This document shows, piece after piece, positions 52,287 to 61,219 of a stretch of 64,000 nt of DNA. The DNA comes from Mesobacterium_A hydrothermale (GTDB taxonomy: Bacteria; Pseudomonadota; Alphaproteobacteria; Rhodobacterales; Rhodobacteraceae): positions 124,001-188,000 of the forward strand of contig NZ_JAYLLH010000003.1 in assembly GCF_035818635.1 (NCBI RefSeq), read 5' to 3'. The translations under genes were made by a program, and so were the position numbers. Positions within the stretch are counted from its first letter, which is position 1. Every line of letters begins with the position of its first letter. The notes under the pieces are model-generated. The model saw only the letters and a program-made list of their open reading frames with translations. It was not told where the DNA came from and searched no databases.

Positions 52287-52712
52287 ATGCAACAGGACTG
52301 GATTTGGGGGCTGATCGGCGGCTTGCTGATCGGCACCGGCGGAGCCTTTTACCTGCTGTTCAACGGCCGCATCATGGGTGCCTCTGGCATCATCGGCGGT
52401 TTGGTGGATGGCAGTGCCGGCAATACCAAGTGGGAACGGGTCGCCTTTCTGATCGGCGTGTTCCTGCTGCCGATCATCCTTTACCCGCTGTACCGCGAGG
52501 TAAACCCGCACATCACCGATAACTTTGCCGTTCTGGTCGCCGCTGGCCTTTTGGTGGGCGTCGGCACACGGTTTGCCAATGGCTGTACCTCGGGGCACGG
52601 GGTCTGCGGCATGTCGCGCCTTTCGGTGCGCGGCTTCGTCGCCACCTGCTGCTATATTTTCGCCGGCGGCGTCGGCGTCGTCATCTTCCGTCACATCCTG
52701 GGGGTCATCTGA
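52287..52712 (+). CDS. YeeE/YedE-family sulfur transporter half, first
   Basis: The 141-residue inner-membrane protein has about four hydrophobic helices and the family cysteine motif RFANGCTSGHGVCG (about residues 95-108), whose cysteines pass thiosulfate or sulfane sulfur. It is half the size of E. coli TsuA/YeeE, so it must pair with the next protein. It overlaps that gene by one base (TGATG). Confidence 0.88.
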   Translation: MQQDWIWGLIGGLLIGTGGAFYLLFNGRIMGASGIIGGLVDGSAGNTKWERVAFLIGVFLLPIILYPLYREVNPHITDNFAVLVAAGLLVGVGTRFANGCTSGHGVCGMSRLSVRGFVATCCYIFAGGVGVVIFRHILGVI

Positions 52713-53152
52713 TGTTGCGTATGGTTGGAGCATTCATTGCAGGCGGCTTTTTCGGGGGCGGCCTGTTTATTTCCGGCATGACCGATACCACCAAGGTGCA
52801 GGGCTGGCTGGACGTGTTCGGCGCCTGGGATCCGACCCTGGCCTTCGTCATGGGCGGCGCGATGATCCCGATGTTCATCGCCTGGGCCATCGTGCGGCGT
52901 CGGACGACGTCGGTGCTGGGCACCACCTTCCCGCCGAAACCGTCGACCAAGATCGACCGGAACCTTGTGGCCGGGTCGCTGATGTTCGGCATGGGCTGGG
53001 GCCTTGCGGGCCTGTGCCCGGGGCCGTCGATCGCGGCGCTCAGCTATGGCGGCACGGGGCTTTATGTCTTTGTCGCCGCGATGATCACCGGCATGGCAAT
53101 CGCACCGTTCCTGCGCACCCGTCTGCTGGAACGCGCGGTCCCGGCGGAATAA
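52712..53152 (+). CDS. YeeE/YedE-family sulfur transporter half, second (DUF6691-like)
   Basis: The 146-residue membrane protein has four hydrophobic stretches and the partner motif WGLAGLCPGPSIAALS (about residues 92-107). It probably completes the transport unit with the preceding half. Paired short YeeE proteins next to a metallo-hydrolase are known from sulfide-responsive operons such as those of Xylella and Agrobacterium. Confidence 0.88.
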   Translation: MLRMVGAFIAGGFFGGGLFISGMTDTTKVQGWLDVFGAWDPTLAFVMGGAMIPMFIAWAIVRRRTTSVLGTTFPPKPSTKIDRNLVAGSLMFGMGWGLAGLCPGPSIAALSYGGTGLYVFVAAMITGMAIAPFLRTRLLERAVPAE

Positions 53153-53156
53153 CCCC

Positions 53157-53579
53157 GTGATCCCGCTTTCGGACCGCTACAGCGTTTCACCGCAAATCAG
53201 CGCCGAGGATATCCCGTCGATCAAATCGGCGGGATTTTCCACGATCATCTGCAACCGCCCGGATTTTGAAGTGCCGCCTGACCTGCAGGCCGATACGATC
53301 CGCGCGGCCGCCGAAGCCGCCGGGCTGCGGTTCGAGGTCCTTCCGGTCACGCACCAGGGGATGACACCGCAAACCATCGCGCGACAGATGGAACTGACCG
53401 AGGCCTCGGATGGTCCGGTACTGGCCTATTGCAATTCCGGTACCCGCAGTTCCGTGGTCTGGGCCCTTGGTCAGGTCGGGAAGATGTCGGTGGACGACAT
53501 CCTGACCGCCACCCGCAACGCCGGATACAACCTGGACGGTTTGAAGCCCACGTTGATGGCCCTGAGCCAACGCGGCTGA
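53157..53579 (+). CDS. DUF442 / TIGR01244-family sulfurtransferase-phosphatase domain protein
   Basis: The 140-residue protein has a cysteine-phosphatase/rhodanese-like loop YCNSGTRSS (C92, R97) in a small tyrosine-phosphatase fold. In several bacteria this domain is fused to the N-terminus of the Blh metallo-hydrolase, whereas here it is a separate gene at the operon end. It starts with GTG four bases after the previous stop. It probably moves sulfane sulfur; the exact donor is unknown. Confidence 0.87.
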   Translation: MIPLSDRYSVSPQISAEDIPSIKSAGFSTIICNRPDFEVPPDLQADTIRAAAEAAGLRFEVLPVTHQGMTPQTIARQMELTEASDGPVLAYCNSGTRSSVVWALGQVGKMSVDDILTATRNAGYNLDGLKPTLMALSQRG

Positions 53580-53619
53580 GGTATGACACGCGGTGCTCCG
53601 GCCGATGCGCCGGGGCACG

Positions 53620-54729
53620 CTATTCTTCTTCCTCCCAATCCGCCAAACCATCCAGCATGTCGAGCCCGGCCATGGCCGCGAAATCCGCAGTCTCGTCGTC
53701 CTCCGGCTCTGCCACAGGTAACGGCTGCTGTGCCACAGGCAACGGCGGCTCTGCCGGGGCAAATTCGGTCGCCAGTGCGCTGTCTGTGTCCCCGTCGTCC
53801 GGCAAGGACGTCGGCGCGGGATCGGTCGCGGCCGTGTCTGGGGCGTCCCGCCCACGCTCTGCGTAGTGGTCGGGCACGGTCAGACGGATCGCCCGAAACC
53901 CGTTCATCTGCCCCAACCGACCCTTGGCCACAACGTGATCGCCTACTGCGACAAGCTCCGCCATGTCGAGGATACCATCGGGCAAGGGCAACAGGTCACC
54001 GGAGCGCAGCGCGCAGGCGCGCGACAACGGCACCGTGATCCGGCCCAGAACCGCCTGCACCGGGGCGGGCAGCATCCGCAGCGTCGCCGCGTGGCTGCCG
54101 CGCGCCTCTGCTGCCGGGGTCGGGGCCGGGGCCTTGACATGGCGCAGCGGCAGCAACAACCGCACGTCGCCGCGACGCCGCCCCCCGGCAATGTCCACCG
54201 CGGCGGTCATCGCGTGGTATTGCGCAGCCTCCATGAACAATGCGGCGGTGCGCGGATCGACAGCCCGCTCTTCGAACCGCAAGCCGATGGCCAGCGGGGC
54301 CATCGGATGGGCCTGCAAGGCCGCGGCGAACCCCGCGATGACGCGATCCAGATACAACCAGGCCATCGCCGCATCGGTCGTGGTGTAGGGCCGTTCGTCA
54401 AATGCCCGGTCACTTACGATGCCAAGGGTCTGCACCTCGATCAGCGCGGCCAGCACCGCCCGGTCGATCGCGGCGATCGCATGAGTGCCGTCCGGCGCGG
54501 TCAGGACAAGGATCAGGTCGTCGGCCCCAAGCCGGGAAACCGCCCCTTCCTGATCCAGCATTTCCTGCGAAATTCCCTGAGAGGTGACGGCCATCCCCCA
54601 CAACTCTTCCGCCACGCGCGCGAGTGCCTGCCGCAGCGCGCGCGGCGGAAGCACGACATTGGCATCGCGGCGGCGGGTGCCCTGATGCACCTTGCGGTGC
54701 AACACGTCTGTTTCAGGAATGGCTGGCAT
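53620..54729 (-). CDS. FliM/FliN-type flagellar motor switch-like protein (orphan)
   Basis: The 369-residue protein has a FliM-like middle domain (about 40-190) and a C-terminal SpoA surface domain (about 225-290: VPLSRACALRSGDLLPLPDG and MAELVAVGDHVVAKGRLG). An acidic Pro/Ala-rich tail ends DWEEEE. No other flagellar gene is near, so it may be a distant copy or serve another export or motor complex. It is followed (on its strand) by the sensor kinase region. Confidence 0.75.
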   Translation of the reverse strand: MPAIPETDVLHRKVHQGTRRRDANVVLPPRALRQALARVAEELWGMAVTSQGISQEMLDQEGAVSRLGADDLILVLTAPDGTHAIAAIDRAVLAALIEVQTLGIVSDRAFDERPYTTTDAAMAWLYLDRVIAGFAAALQAHPMAPLAIGLRFEERAVDPRTAALFMEAAQYHAMTAAVDIAGGRRRGDVRLLLPLRHVKAPAPTPAAEARGSHAATLRMLPAPVQAVLGRITVPLSRACALRSGDLLPLPDGILDMAELVAVGDHVVAKGRLGQMNGFRAIRLTVPDHYAERGRDAPDTAATDPAPTSLPDDGDTDSALATEFAPAEPPLPVAQQPLPVAEPEDDETADFAAMAGLDMLDGLADWEEEE

Positions 54730-54797
54730 CGTCTGTCCGGTAAAGGGCGGCTTTCGCAGTTATCGCCAAAGAACCTTACCAAGCGGTTGAAGGCCGC

Positions 54798-57491
54798 CTA
54801 TTGTGCCGCCATCGCCAGTTCGGCCGGCAATTCGACGCGAAACGCCGCGCCTGACTGGCCGGGAAGATAGCTGATCTCGCCGCCCAGCCGCCGCATGATC
54901 TGGCGACAGATCGCAAGGCCCAGACCAGCGCCACCGGCCTTCTGGTCGCTGACGCGGGCGAATTTTTCGAAAATCAGGTCCTGGGATTCGGCCGCGATGC
55001 CGGTGCCGTTGTCGACAAATTCCAGGACCACACCCCCAAGGTTCGACCGCACCCGGATTTCCAGTTCCGGTGCAGCGGCATCGCAATATTTCCGCGCATT
55101 TGCGATCAGGTTGATGAAAACCTGCGTCAGCCGATCCAGATCGGTGTTCAGCACGATACTCTCGTCCTTGGCCCGGCGCTTGATGACGATCCGCGCGCCA
55201 CCATCGCTGGCCGCCGCGGCCGCCGCTTCGGCGCGGTCCAGCACGTCGCCCAGCCGCCCCTGCCGAATGTTCAGATTGACCTGACCGTTTTCCAGAACGC
55301 TGAGATCAAGCAAGTCATCAAGCAGCCGCGTCAGGCGGATCGCCTCGTCATGAATGACCGAGGCATAACGGATCTTGTCGGACTCCAACATCCCTTCGCT
55401 GTCGCGCAAGATTTCGGAAAACGCCCGGATCGAGGTCATCGGCGTGCGCAATTCGTGGCTGATCTGGCTGAGGAAGGCGTCCTTCTGCACCGACAGGCGG
55501 GTCAGCTTTTCGTTGGCATCGCGCAACTGGCGCGCGGTGCGGGTCAATTCCTGCGACTTGGTTTCCAGTTGCGACGAATATTCCATCATCTGGGCGGTTT
55601 CGTCTGCCACCGCCATCAGGTCTTCGACGGACACCTGCATCCCGCCGGTGATCTGGCCGACCATGGCGTGGGCCGTGGCCGCGCCCACCGACCCCGACAA
55701 TTCCTTTTCCAGAATTTCCAGGAAATCCGGCGACGGATCGGGCAGGTGTCCCGAAACCCCTTGCCGGCGCGCTTCGCGCAGGAACAACGCCTGCGCTTCG
55801 GTTGCGCCCAGGATGCGTTGCGACATGATCATCAGATCTTCGGATTGCGCCGGGCCGCCGCTCCAGCTGCGGGGGCCACCGGTGTGCTGATAAATGTTGA
55901 CGAACTGCGCGCCCTGCAAACGCTCGAGCGGCGACGGAAAGCTGACCAGCGAGGTGCCGACAAACGCAATGGTGGACAGCGACAGGCTCCAAAGCAAGGC
56001 ATGCAGCGTGCTGTCGATCCCCTCGATCCCGAACAGCGCGTGCGGGCGCAGGATTCCAAGACCGAACAGGCCCTCGGTGAAAATGCGTTCGCTCAGCAGC
56101 ACGCCCGTCCCGACACTGGGCAGAAAAGACGTGAACAGCCATAGCGCAAGCCCCACCGTCAGCCCGGCAAAGGCCCCCGTCCGCGTTGCTCCGCGCCAAA
56201 AGATGCCGCCAACCGCCACCGGCAAGACCTGCGCAATGCCGGTAAAGGACACCAGGCCGATGCTGGTCAGCGCAGCGCCGCCGCCCGACACCCGGTAATA
56301 GAGATAGCCCAGAAGCACGATCCCCACGATCGACACCCGCCGCGCCAACAGCACGATATTGCGCACATCACCAAAAAACGACGCCCCGGCCCCGGTCGCC
56401 CGCAGCCAGATCGGCATAACGATGTGGTTCGACACCATCGTCGACAGGGCGATTGCCGCCACGATCACCATCGACGTGGCCGACGAAAACCCGCCCAGGA
56501 ACGACAAGATCGCAAGGCCGTTGGCCCCCTCCGACAGCGGGACCGTCAGAACGAACGTATCGGGGTTGGCGTCCTCGGGCATCAGTTCAAGGCCGGTGAC
56601 GGCAATGGGCACAACAAACAGGCTCATCAGCATCAGATACAATGGGAAGGCCCAGCTGGCGGTGCGCAGGTGGCCTTCGTTTTCATTCTCCACCACCAAG
56701 ACCTGGAACATGCGCGGCAAGGTCAGGAAGGCCGCTGCCGACAAAAGCGTCAGCCCGGCCCAACGTCCGCCATCGGCTTGCCAGTGACCAAGATCCGAAG
56801 CATCGATCTTGGCCAACATGGCCGAAGGTCCATCGCTGACCCCCCAAACCACAAAGGCCCCCACTGCCAACAGCGCGGTCAATTTCACCACCGCTTCCAC
56901 CGCGATGGCCATGACAACGCCGTGGTGACGTTCGTTCGCATCCAGGTTTCGGGTACCGAACAAGACGGTGAAGATCGCCAGGCCCATGGCCAGCCACAGC
57001 GCGGTATGGGTCTGATCCCCGGTTCGGGCCGGCATGTCCCCTTGGGCGAAGACTTCGAACGACAGGGTCACGGACTGCAATTGCAGCGCGATGTAGGGCG
57101 TCGTGGCAATCACCGCAAGGATCGTCACCCCGACCGCCAGCAAGTTCGATTTCCCAAACCGCGCCGACACGAGGTCTGCAATAGAGGTGATGCGCTGGGT
57201 CCGTCCGATGCGCACCAGCTTGCGCAGCCCCCACCACCAACCGACCATGACCAGCGTCGGGCCAATATAGATTGTCAGGTATTCCAACCCGGACCGAGCG
57301 GCATTGCCGACTGCGCCGTAAAATGTCCACGCGGTGCAGTAGATCGACAGCGACAGCGTATATACGATGGGCGAGCGCAACCAACGGGTGCGCCCCCGCT
57401 GCGCTGCGCGTTCCGCAAAAAAGGCGACAAGGAAGAGAAAGACCACATAGGCCAGACACACCGCGACCAGCGTGTTCAGCATCGCCGTCAT
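54798..57491 (-). CDS. Transporter-fused sensor histidine kinase (CbrA-like)
   Basis: The 897-residue membrane protein has an N-terminal SLC5 sodium/solute-symporter-like region with about 13 helices (residues 1-500), then a short linker, a coiled-coil (SQLETKSQELTRTARQLRD), and a C-terminal HisKA/HATPase kinase (phospho-acceptor H679 in SHELRTPMTS). CbrA-type kinases couple transport to signalling in carbon control. Its stop/start overlaps (ATGA) with the small membrane gene upstream, and the response regulator precedes that, so the three form one unit. Confidence 0.92.
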   Translation of the reverse strand: MTAMLNTLVAVCLAYVVFLFLVAFFAERAAQRGRTRWLRSPIVYTLSLSIYCTAWTFYGAVGNAARSGLEYLTIYIGPTLVMVGWWWGLRKLVRIGRTQRITSIADLVSARFGKSNLLAVGVTILAVIATTPYIALQLQSVTLSFEVFAQGDMPARTGDQTHTALWLAMGLAIFTVLFGTRNLDANERHHGVVMAIAVEAVVKLTALLAVGAFVVWGVSDGPSAMLAKIDASDLGHWQADGGRWAGLTLLSAAAFLTLPRMFQVLVVENENEGHLRTASWAFPLYLMLMSLFVVPIAVTGLELMPEDANPDTFVLTVPLSEGANGLAILSFLGGFSSATSMVIVAAIALSTMVSNHIVMPIWLRATGAGASFFGDVRNIVLLARRVSIVGIVLLGYLYYRVSGGGAALTSIGLVSFTGIAQVLPVAVGGIFWRGATRTGAFAGLTVGLALWLFTSFLPSVGTGVLLSERIFTEGLFGLGILRPHALFGIEGIDSTLHALLWSLSLSTIAFVGTSLVSFPSPLERLQGAQFVNIYQHTGGPRSWSGGPAQSEDLMIMSQRILGATEAQALFLREARRQGVSGHLPDPSPDFLEILEKELSGSVGAATAHAMVGQITGGMQVSVEDLMAVADETAQMMEYSSQLETKSQELTRTARQLRDANEKLTRLSVQKDAFLSQISHELRTPMTSIRAFSEILRDSEGMLESDKIRYASVIHDEAIRLTRLLDDLLDLSVLENGQVNLNIRQGRLGDVLDRAEAAAAAASDGGARIVIKRRAKDESIVLNTDLDRLTQVFINLIANARKYCDAAAPELEIRVRSNLGGVVLEFVDNGTGIAAESQDLIFEKFARVSDQKAGGAGLGLAICRQIMRRLGGEISYLPGQSGAAFRVELPAELAMAAQ

Positions 57492-57772
57492 GACAGGTCT
57501 GTCTCGCTACCCTCGGTCCCGGTGGCATCGCGCAGCCCCTTGGACAACAGCGCCGCGCCGAAGATCAGCAGGCACCAGACGCCAAAGATGTAAAGCACCG
57601 CGCGCGATGTCGCGGGTCCGCCGCCGGAACTGAACCACAGCAGCGGCAAAAGCCACAGGAACGCCCCCAGGATCGGCAGCATCCGGGCTGCATCCATCAC
57701 CCGACGCTGGCGATAGGTCTGCCGTTCGACAAAGACCGGGGGTTTTACCTTGGGCGGCAACCGGTCGGTCAT
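57488..57772 (-). CDS. Small two-helix membrane protein of the kinase operon
   Basis: The 94-residue protein has a cytosolic basic N-terminus (MTDRLPPKVKPPVFVERQTYRQRR) and two hydrophobic helices (about 30-50 and 57-78). It overlaps its neighbours by four bases on both sides, so it is coupled to the response regulator and to the kinase. It may be an accessory subunit of the transporter-type sensor; its function is otherwise unknown. Confidence 0.7.
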   Translation of the reverse strand: MTDRLPPKVKPPVFVERQTYRQRRVMDAARMLPILGAFLWLLPLLWFSSGGGPATSRAVLYIFGVWCLLIFGAALLSKGLRDATGTEGSETDLS

Positions 57773-58137
57773 GCCCCCGCCAGCGCCCTGACGGCGTCCA
57801 GAACATCGGCGTTTGCAAAGGGTTTCGACATGAACCGGTTGGCGCCGATCTGGGTGGCGACTTCCCGGTCCTTGCTCTGGCCTCGGGCGGTCAGCATCAG
57901 CACCGGCAACGCCTCGGGCGAAAAATCGGCGCGCAGTTCGCGCAGGATGTCATAGCCGCTTTTGCCCGGCAGCATCACGTCCAGGATCAGAACGTCGGGC
58001 TGCTTGCCGCGCACCACATCGACGGCGTCGCGGCCATCCGAATGCGTGTCCACCGTCCAGCCGTCCCGTTTCAGAATAAACCGAATGGCTTCGATGATGT
58101 TCGGTTCGTCCTCGATCAACAGAACGGTTTTACCCAT
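57769..58137 (-). CDS. Response regulator receiver-only protein
   Basis: The 122-residue receiver has D53 as phospho-acceptor (LILDVMLPG), the acidic pair E9/D10, T83 and K105 (SKPF). There is no output domain, so it acts through another protein or as a phosphate relay. The start 58137 gives MGKTVLLIEDEP; the longer frame lacks family sequence. It is first in the operon with the small membrane protein and the kinase. Confidence 0.9.
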   Translation of the reverse strand: MGKTVLLIEDEPNIIEAIRFILKRDGWTVDTHSDGRDAVDVVRGKQPDVLILDVMLPGKSGYDILRELRADFSPEALPVLMLTARGQSKDREVATQIGANRFMSKPFANADVLDAVRALAGA

Positions 58138-58224
58138 TTCAATCCTTCCCCCCACATGACCGGCACGATTTTTCAATCGCCTCCTCCGCGGTCACGTAAT
58201 TTATCAATGTTTCAACGCCGCGTG

Positions 58225-59550
58225 TCAAAGCGTCAAGCGCCCGATCACAGCCCCCGGGGTCAGGATCGACGGTTCTTGCCGTCCCGGACAACCGTCGCGT
58301 GGGCAGATCCGACAGCTGACCCCGATTTCAACCGCGCTGCGCGCCGGGTCCGGGGCCTGTTCGGGCATCACCAGCATATGGGCACGGGACAGCGGCGCAC
58401 GGTTGGGCTGCCATGTGCCCACCGGCCGGGCGAAGGCAAAGGCGCGGAACCGGCGTTCATCGCGCAGCGGCGGGATCACCGGGACCGCAATCGGGAACAA
58501 CGGGCGCCCCAGCGCCTGGTACAGCGGCAGCATCGGACACCCGGCACCAAAGCGTGGCAGGGGAAAACCTTCCATCGGTTGTCGAAAGATCAACGACCCC
58601 GAGGAATCGCAGATCGCCAGCCCAACGGCCCCCTGCCCCAGCTTTTGCGACAGCCCCGCGATGCGCCGCATGGCCACCGCAGGGTCCACGCCCCAGCGGG
58701 TCGCAAGCTCGAACGGTTCCGGTCCCAGCGTCTGCAATCCGTCGGTGGCCGTGTCCAGAGGGACCGCGCAGGCATCGTTGTGCATCCACGTCATGACCTC
58801 AGCCAGCATGGTGCGGGCCACGGCGGATTGCTCGGCCGCAAGGTCGGCCGCCAGCGCGACGGGATCGGTTTCGGGATCTTCCAGCGCGTTGAAGTGATAG
58901 CCGTGACGGGCCAGCACCGCGTCGATTTCTTCCTGGGGCGCGCGGATATCGGCGGTGGCGTCGTCAACACTGTCGAGATACTTGACCAGTGCCTGGCTGG
59001 TTTCCGCAAGCCGGGCGCTGTCTTCGTTCACGTTGCGCACGAAACGGTCGTGCCATTCCGGCTCGATCTCTCCGGGCTCGGCCAGGATCGACGCCGCGGA
59101 CCGGATCGAGGTGACGTTGGTCAACATCTCGTGCAGGCTGGCGGCCAGATGCGGGTCATGGGTCAAACGGTCGGTCAGCGTCGCCACCGTGCGTTCCAGC
59201 GTGTCGATCCGCTTTCGATCTTCGGCCAGCAGGCCCGCCCACCCGGGAAAACGCCCGGCAAATTCATCCGCGCGGTCGATTTCCGCCCGGGCATCGGGTT
59301 GATCGGACGCCGCTTCGCGCAGCGTGGCGATCAACGTGGCCTCTGCCCCTTCCGACAAAACCGACGGCTCGACCGACAGCGCATCGGCGATGGCGAGCAA
59401 TAGCTTGCCCCCGATTCTGCGCCGGTTGTGTTCGATCAGGTTGAGGTAGGAGGCAGAAATGCCGACGCTTCGCGCCAGATCCGCCTGCTTCAGCCCCAGA
59501 ATGGTGCGCCTTTCGCGCACCCGCGTCCCTGTCAGCGTATCTCGCGACAT
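58225..59550 (-). CDS. ScfR-family regulator, second PccR-like copy
   Basis: The 441-residue protein has the ScfR architecture: XRE HTH (about 9-63; RERRTILGLKQADLARSVG), a diverged middle domain and a C-terminal DUF2083 with CRICPRDGC, the same cysteine group as PccR at 37123-38520. The ligand and targets are not known. It is divergent from a branched-chain-type ABC transporter operon (219-base gap) and upstream of the sensor kinase unit; either may be its target. Confidence 0.88.
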   Translation of the reverse strand: MSRDTLTGTRVRERRTILGLKQADLARSVGISASYLNLIEHNRRRIGGKLLLAIADALSVEPSVLSEGAEATLIATLREAASDQPDARAEIDRADEFAGRFPGWAGLLAEDRKRIDTLERTVATLTDRLTHDPHLAASLHEMLTNVTSIRSAASILAEPGEIEPEWHDRFVRNVNEDSARLAETSQALVKYLDSVDDATADIRAPQEEIDAVLARHGYHFNALEDPETDPVALAADLAAEQSAVARTMLAEVMTWMHNDACAVPLDTATDGLQTLGPEPFELATRWGVDPAVAMRRIAGLSQKLGQGAVGLAICDSSGSLIFRQPMEGFPLPRFGAGCPMLPLYQALGRPLFPIAVPVIPPLRDERRFRAFAFARPVGTWQPNRAPLSRAHMLVMPEQAPDPARSAVEIGVSCRICPRDGCPGRQEPSILTPGAVIGRLTL

Positions 59551-59769
59551 CGTGATTTCCCTGCCATTTCAACGCCTTTCTGCAACAGCAATAAAAGTTC
59601 TTTACTGAATACCATAGTATCCTTTTCACTTATTAACAAAAAAATCTATTTGTATGAATGACTTGTTGCGAAATTTTCTTTCCCCAGACATTTTACATTT
59701 GCACAAAAGTGCCCGCGATCCCTGGTTGAGGAGCCTGGGGGCCGCATCCAATGCAATCGGGAGGATTAC
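59551..59769. promoter_or_regulatory. AT-rich divergent promoter between ScfR gene and ABC operon
   Basis: This 219-base gap is far more AT-rich than the genes, including an A-run at 59638-59644. It contains TTTGC-AC-AAAAGTGC (59699-59713 area), with an inner GCAC-AAAA-GTGC palindrome, and ATACCATAGTAT (59609-59620 area). The TTTGC element resembles PccR-type sites but is less complete. The ABC gene is preceded by GGGAGG. Confidence 0.45.
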
Positions 59770-61116
59770 ATGTCCAAAACCAACCTGACACGTCGTGGCG
59801 TGCTCAAGTCGGGCGCAGTCGCCGGTGCCGGCGTCGCGATGCCGACCATCTTCACCGCGTCGTCTGCAGCCGCATACACGAACGAGCCGACCGGCTCGAC
59901 CGTGACCCTGGGCTTCAACGTGCCGCAAACCGGTCCTTATGCTGAAGAAGGCCTGGACGAACTGCGCGCACAGGAGCTGGCAGTCGAGCACCTGAACGGC
60001 GAAGGCGACGGCGGCATGCTGAACACCTTCAGCTCGAAGGCGCTGAAAGGCAACGGCATCCTGGGCAAGAAAGTCCAGTACGTGACCGGCGACACCCAGA
60101 CCAAGTCCGACGCAGCCCGCGCCGCGGCAAAGTCGATGATCGAAAAAGACGGTGCCGTGATGATCAACGGCGGTTCGTCCTCGGGCGTGGCCGTGGCTGT
60201 TCAGGGTCTCTGCCAGGAAGCTGGCGTGATCTTCATGGCCGGCCTGACCCACTCCAACGACACCACCGGCAAGGACAAGAAGGCAAACGGCTTCCGTCAC
60301 TTCTTCAACGCCTACATGTCGGGTGCCGCACTGGCGCCGGTGCTGGCCAATGCCTATGGCAAGGAACGTCGCGCCTATCACCTGACCGCCGACTACACCT
60401 GGGGCTGGACCCAGCAAGAGTCGATGCAGGCAGCTACCGAAGCCATGGGCTGGGAAACCGTCAACAACGTTCTGACCCCGCTGGCGACCACCGACTTCTC
60501 GTCCTACATCGCCCCGGTTCTGAACTCGGGTGCCGACGTGCTGGTTCTGAACCACTACGGCGGGAACATGGTGAACTCGCTGTCGAACGCGGTTCAGTTC
60601 GGCCTGCGTGACAAGATGGTCAACGGCAAGCAGTTCGAAATCGTCGTTCCGCTGTATTCCGAACTGATGGCCGCCGGTGCAGGCGAGAACATCAAGGGCG
60701 TGCTGGGTTCGATGAACTGGAACTGGCAGCTGTCGGACGAAGGCACCAAGGCATTCGTCAAGTCCTTCGGTGAAAAGTACGGCCGTCCGCCGTCGAACTC
60801 GGCGCACACCTGCTACGTGCAGACCCTGCTGTATGCAGATGCCTGCGAACGCGCTGGCACCTTCAACCCCTGCGGCGTCGCCGCGGCGCTGGAAGGCTTC
60901 GAATTCGATGGTCTGGGCAACGGCCCGACCCTGTATCGTGCCGAAGACCACCAGTGCTTCAAGGACGTGCTGGTCATGAAGGGCAACGAAAACCCGACCA
61001 ACCCCTACGACACGCTGGAAATCGTCGAAGTGACGCCGCGTGCGCAGGTCGAGTACGCACCGGATCACCCCATGTTCGCCGGTGGCGACCTGGGCCAGTG
61101 CAACCCGGGTGCCTGA
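59770..61116 (+). CDS. ABC transporter substrate-binding protein, Tat-exported
   Basis: The 448-residue protein has a twin-arginine signal (LTRRGVLKSGAVAGAGVAMP, R8-R9) and a Leu/Ile/Val-binding type I fold (about 45-440; GGSSSGVAVAVQGLCQEAGV and VLVLNHYGGNMVNS). Tat export suggests it folds in the cytoplasm. Ligand could be an amino acid, amide, urea or other small compound; the family alone does not tell. It is first in an operon with LivH-, LivM- and LivG-type genes. A hairpin after it probably keeps the binding protein mRNA more abundant. Confidence 0.9.
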   Translation: MSKTNLTRRGVLKSGAVAGAGVAMPTIFTASSAAAYTNEPTGSTVTLGFNVPQTGPYAEEGLDELRAQELAVEHLNGEGDGGMLNTFSSKALKGNGILGKKVQYVTGDTQTKSDAARAAAKSMIEKDGAVMINGGSSSGVAVAVQGLCQEAGVIFMAGLTHSNDTTGKDKKANGFRHFFNAYMSGAALAPVLANAYGKERRAYHLTADYTWGWTQQESMQAATEAMGWETVNNVLTPLATTDFSSYIAPVLNSGADVLVLNHYGGNMVNSLSNAVQFGLRDKMVNGKQFEIVVPLYSELMAAGAGENIKGVLGSMNWNWQLSDEGTKAFVKSFGEKYGRPPSNSAHTCYVQTLLYADACERAGTFNPCGVAAALEGFEFDGLGNGPTLYRAEDHQCFKDVLVMKGNENPTNPYDTLEIVEVTPRAQVEYAPDHPMFAGGDLGQCNPGA

Positions 61117-61134
61117 TCCACGAAAAGACTGAGA

Positions 61135-61154
61135 GGGCGGGGATTTCCCCGCCC
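61135..61154 (+). terminator. Intercistronic attenuator hairpin
   Basis: GGGCGGGGA and TCCCCGCCC (61135-61143, 61146-61154) form a stem with a two-base loop, 18 bases after the binding-protein stop. There is no T-run, so it likely protects the upstream mRNA and lowers, but does not stop, permease expression. Confidence 0.65.
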
Positions 61155-61219
61155 TAACTCCAACATTCCGGGACCAGCGCAAAGCGCGGCCCGCCCTTGC
61201 ACTTATCCAGGTGGGGACA

